From the NCBI RefSeq assembly GCF_000234805.1, contig NC_016645.1, positions 844,391 to 908,390 of the forward strand: 64,000 nucleotides of DNA, in the 5' to 3' direction. This stretch comes from Pyrobaculum ferrireducens. GTDB taxonomy: Archaea > Thermoproteota > Thermoprotei > Thermoproteales > Thermoproteaceae. The stretch's first letter is position 1; each line of letters begins with the position of its first letter. Below are positions 61,117 to 64,000 of this stretch, one piece after another. The notes under the pieces are model-generated. The model ran no database searches. It was not told where the DNA came from and saw only the letters and a program-made list of their open reading frames with translations. The translations under genes and the position numbers were made by a program.

Positions 61117-62730
61117 ATGGCCGTGGCTTGCCGCATTGAGAAGTGGAGGTCTGACCCCTACTACGGGAAGGTGGCGGTTGTCCAAGCCGGCCCGGGCTAC
61201 GTGGTGGGGGACTTCACTGGGTGGATCCACGGCGCGTTTAGAGACCGCGTGGAGTTGCCCCCAGGCGTTTACCGCTTGATGTCCGGGGGAGGCGAGGTTG
61301 AGTGCGTTGTGGAGCCGCCCAGCTACCCTTGGCACTTCGCCGTTCCCTATATGTCGGGGGACTGGGGCGGGGTCGTGGAGCTTAGGATCTACGCCCCGGA
61401 GCCGCCCGAGGTGCCCGGCGGCGAGGTGGTGGAGCTGTTGCAGGAGGAACGGTTCTCCATATATATGGCCGTGGTGAGGCATCGGCGGTACGAGGTAAGG
61501 TGTTGCGGCAAGAAGGCGGGGTTTAGGTCGCCTCCGTACGTGGGCGATCCGGGGATCCGGTCCATGTACGAGGTTCTGCCGGATAGATCGGCTAATAGGC
61601 TCGGCTGTAGGGATCTTAGGCGGGAGTTCTGCGGCGGCACTTTAAAAGACGTGGCGCGCGTAGCGGTAGACGCCTCCCGCTTCGCCGACGCGCTGTATCT
61701 CCACCCAATATACCCAGCTATGAGCTACCATAGATACGACGTGGTTGACCACTTCCAGGTGGACGAGAGGCTGGGGGGCTGGGCCGCCTTTGAGGCTATG
61801 AGGGGGGAGCTGGGCCGCGCCGGGCTGAAGCTGGTGCTGGACCTGGTGCTCTACCACGTAGGCCTCCGCAACCCCCTCTTCCCCGGCGGGCCGTTTATAA
61901 TACGCGACGGCTCCTACACGCGGCTTGTGACGGAGCTCGCGGCGAGGTTGCCCAGAAGCGCCCTGGCCGGCATGCTGGGGGGCGACCCTCCCTACGAGAC
62001 CTTTCTAAAAGTGTGGTTTATGCCTAGGCTAGACTACTCAAGGCCGGAGGCTGTGGAGTATGCGCGTAGGGTAGTGGAGTTCTGGGCTCCCCATGTCGAC
62101 GGTTTTAGGCTTGACGTGGCGCATGGGGTGCCTCCTGGCGTCTGGGAGGAGGTGCTGTCCCCCGCGGAGGGCCGCTACGTGCTGGGGGAGCACGTGGGCA
62201 ACCCCGCCCCTTTCTACAAGGCGGTTAGGGGCTTCACGGCGTACGTCCTCTACAACGGGCTTATCAACAGCCTTACAAAAGGCGCCGAGGAGGTGGCCGA
62301 CGCGGTGAATAGATACTTGGCCTTGACGCCGCCCTCAGCCCTGCCCTACATGAATACGTTTCTTGAAAACCACGACGTGGACAGGGCGGCAACGCGCCTC
62401 GGCGGTCATGCACAGCTCTCCATGGGATACGCCCTGCTCTTCTCCCTCCCGGGAGTGCCCTCGATCTACTCCGGCGGCGAATGCGGCGAAGGCGGCCTAG
62501 CGGCTGACCACACCAATAGGCGGCCCCACACGCCCTGTCCAGACTCGCAACTTGCGAAGCTATTGGAGACGCTGTACAGATTAAGATCCCGGGGGCTGGG
62601 GAGGGGGCCCCACTGGGCCTCGGCGAAGAGGGGGAGGATAGAGCTTAAGAGCCTTCAGTCAGGCGTAGAGGTTGGGAGTGGCGGGCTTGTGTTTGGTGAT
62701 ACCTGGGGAGTGCGGGAGGTTAGGTTTTAA
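61117..62730 (+). CDS. GH13 alpha-amylase-family glycoside hydrolase
   Basis: 537 residues. An N-terminal beta domain (about 150 residues) precedes the TIM barrel with YHRYDVVDHFQVDERLGG, LVLDLVLYHVG (region I), DGFRLDVAHG (nucleophile Asp, region II), YVLGEHVG (acid/base Glu, region III) and FLENHDVDR (region IV). Catalytic residues are all there. Likely acts on maltodextrin, pullulan or a similar glucan inside the cell (no signal peptide). CATTTATTAAATT just upstream. Confidence 0.9.
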   Translation: MAVACRIEKWRSDPYYGKVAVVQAGPGYVVGDFTGWIHGAFRDRVELPPGVYRLMSGGGEVECVVEPPSYPWHFAVPYMSGDWGGVVELRIYAPEPPEVPGGEVVELLQEERFSIYMAVVRHRRYEVRCCGKKAGFRSPPYVGDPGIRSMYEVLPDRSANRLGCRDLRREFCGGTLKDVARVAVDASRFADALYLHPIYPAMSYHRYDVVDHFQVDERLGGWAAFEAMRGELGRAGLKLVLDLVLYHVGLRNPLFPGGPFIIRDGSYTRLVTELAARLPRSALAGMLGGDPPYETFLKVWFMPRLDYSRPEAVEYARRVVEFWAPHVDGFRLDVAHGVPPGVWEEVLSPAEGRYVLGEHVGNPAPFYKAVRGFTAYVLYNGLINSLTKGAEEVADAVNRYLALTPPSALPYMNTFLENHDVDRAATRLGGHAQLSMGYALLFSLPGVPSIYSGGECGEGGLAADHTNRRPHTPCPDSQLAKLLETLYRLRSRGLGRGPHWASAKRGRIELKSLQSGVEVGSGGLVFGDTWGVREVRF

Positions 62731-62751
62731 AAAGGTGGCGTTTATCTTGCA

Positions 62752-63900
62752 ATGTTGCTAGATTTTAGGGGGGTCACCGCCATATATGGAAGGCCTGGCG
62801 TGGGGAAGACAAGCCTCGCCATGAGGATGGCCCACGAGAGGGTGGCGAGGGGCGAAAAGGTGCTCTGGGTCTCGCTCTACGAGGATAGGGACGTCTTTAT
62901 GAAAAACGCCGCCTCCCTCGGCTATGACCTGCCAAGAGTTGATTTCTGGGATATGATTTTCGTGAAGACCGACGTCATACTCAACCAGATAGTCTCTACC
63001 GTCTCGCAGAGCGACTACAGCCTCGTGGTGGTGGACTCCATCTCGTCTCTCGTGGAGGGGCCCCAGTCCCGGGAGTACTTAATAAACGCGGTGTACAGAG
63101 TCTTTAGACCCGCCAAGATCGACTTCGTGGGAATCGCCGAGGAGGAGTCCGTAACGCCTCTGGACTACATCGCCGACAACTTGCTGAGGCTCGAGCTGCG
63201 GATTGGCAGAAACGTCACGGAAAGACTTATGTACGTTGTCAAGTCCAGGGGGAGGAGGGCGGGCTACACAGTGGAGTTCGACATCCTGGAGGGTCAGGGC
63301 GTTGTATTCCTCGACGATCTCCCCCGCCCCGCCCCCCGGGCCGCGTGGGAGGCGGCAACCGAGGCGCTGCCACAGCCCATGGGGCCTGTGAGGGGGGGCC
63401 GCATATACCTATTCGTGGGATGTGACTTCACCCCACTTCTGGCCAGGGTCGCGGCCGACCTATCCCGCGAGGGGCGCAAGGTATTGTACCGCGTCTTTGG
63501 CCGAGGCGCCTTTTCAGTGGAGAGGCTGATCGAGAAGTACGGCGGGAAGGCGGTGGTGCAGAGGGTGGAACCGAGGCCCCAGAGCCACTTCACCCACATG
63601 AAAAACCTATACGACTCTCTTACCGAGACAGACGCCGATGTTGTAGTGTCCGACGGCGTAGATATGGAGTTCTTTATTTACGGCCGAAAGGCCTTCGAGC
63701 TAAACAAGACTGAGTTCGACGAGCTGAGGCGGCTTGGGATAGCGACATTGGTAAATGCTTGTAGAGACAGGGGCCTTAGAGTAGTGGCCGACGTCACTGC
63801 GCAACTTCACGACGGAGAGGTTCTCCTCACATCGCCGGAGGGTGGCACTAGGTGCCGCTACGAGGTCCAGCCGCTCCCAAGGCTGGCTTGTAATGTCTGA
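62752..63900 (+). CDS. KaiC/RadA-like RecA-superfamily ATPase
   Basis: 382 residues from ATG 62752; TTTTAAAAAGG about 25 nt upstream. Walker A YGRPGVGKTSL, Walker B YSLVVVDSISSLV, and the KaiC-type strand VLWVSLYEDRDVFMKNAASLGYD. The second half (residues 220-380) looks like a second, P-loop-less RecA-like domain (YLFVGCDFTPLLARV). Role unknown; such archaeal KaiC-like proteins are often regulators. Overlaps the next gene by 8 nt. Confidence 0.78.
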   Translation: MLLDFRGVTAIYGRPGVGKTSLAMRMAHERVARGEKVLWVSLYEDRDVFMKNAASLGYDLPRVDFWDMIFVKTDVILNQIVSTVSQSDYSLVVVDSISSLVEGPQSREYLINAVYRVFRPAKIDFVGIAEEESVTPLDYIADNLLRLELRIGRNVTERLMYVVKSRGRRAGYTVEFDILEGQGVVFLDDLPRPAPRAAWEAATEALPQPMGPVRGGRIYLFVGCDFTPLLARVAADLSREGRKVLYRVFGRGAFSVERLIEKYGGKAVVQRVEPRPQSHFTHMKNLYDSLTETDADVVVSDGVDMEFFIYGRKAFELNKTEFDELRRLGIATLVNACRDRGLRVVADVTAQLHDGEVLLTSPEGGTRCRYEVQPLPRLACNV

Positions 63901-64000
63901 ATGCATATGGATTGAGGGTCGGGCATACATCGCCGGGGGCTTCCGCCGGGTGAGACTCGGGAGGCGGGGATGCAGGCCTCTCCAGCTCTCAAACAGCTAC
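63893..64000 (+). CDS. Start of a gene cut by the window edge
   Basis: ATG 63893 opens a frame that stays open to 64000 (MSECIWIEGRAYIAGGFRRV...). It overlaps the stop of the KaiC-like gene, so probably the same operon. Only 36 codons are visible; no function can be given. Confidence 0.55.
   Translation, partial: MSECIWIEGRAYIAGGFRRVRLGRRGCRPLQLSNSY

Overview
The window looks like a hyperthermophilic crenarchaeon of the order Thermoproteales, most likely Pyrobaculum or a close relative. The support is a PaREP1-family gene (a repeat family named from Pyrobaculum), GC-rich coding sequence with many GTG starts, TATA-like boxes about 25 nt upstream of start codons (leaderless mRNAs), a QueF-like archaeosine enzyme, and CRISPR repeats ending in ATTGAAAC. 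The species is not identified.

Layout. 247-713 is a broken PaREP1 gene followed by a strongly A+C-skewed non-coding stretch. 1390-9194 is a CRISPR island: array 1 (38 repeats, transcribed leftward) and array 2 (22 repeats, transcribed rightward) share the same repeat. They flank an adaptation module (cas2, cas1, csa1, cas4) and a GGCT-fold gene. The two leaders are an inverted duplication about 285 nt long. After one membrane-anchored protein comes a type III-B (Cmr) effector module: cmr3-cmr2 leftward and cmr4-cmr5-cmr1-cmr6 rightward. The rightward operon continues into an AAA/ABC ATPase, a PD-(D/E)xK nuclease candidate and an unknown protein, and faces a convergent csx1 (CARF-HEPN). No cas6 and no type I interference genes are in view. 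21431-25062 holds toxin-antitoxin-like remnants and an overlapping three-gene operon (RNase H-fold candidate, P-loop ATPase, unknown helical protein) that could be an undescribed defence system.

25099-36819 is mixed housekeeping and accessory sequence: a surface lipid-anchored-type protein, methyltransferases, trpB2, a band-7 protein, a frameshifted signal peptidase, an ABC exporter, a Rieske protein, a HEPN-MNT pair, superoxide dismutase, a DUF3800 protein, and a SWIM/PIN-like pair preceded by tandem GNRA-hairpin repeats. 37128-52308 is dominated by exported or membrane proteins of unknown function. Its core is four tandem pairs of two paralogous families (called A and B here), probable surface propeller-like proteins with C-terminal membrane anchors. 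One pair has a single in-frame stop in each member. A Trm112-like gene was partly duplicated together with a pair. 52443-64000 contains a DUF234-type ATPase with a palindromic operator candidate, a TGT-like protein, a HTH/DUF4097-like regulator, an amidohydrolase, a second ABC exporter, QueF-like, a GH13 enzyme, a KaiC/RadA-like ATPase and the start of another gene.

Working together: the adaptation proteins should extend both arrays at the inward-facing leaders. The array transcripts, cut by a Cas6 encoded elsewhere, would load the Cmr complex. Cas10/Cmr2 keeps both HD and GGDD motifs and would be expected to make cyclic oligoadenylate for Csx1. The ATPase-nuclease pair at the end of the cmr operon looks like an extra effector. 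An unusual number of genes (PaREP1, a DUF4258-like gene, signal peptidase, VapC, one A and one B gene) carry single lesions, so sequencing error must be excluded before calling all of them pseudogenes.
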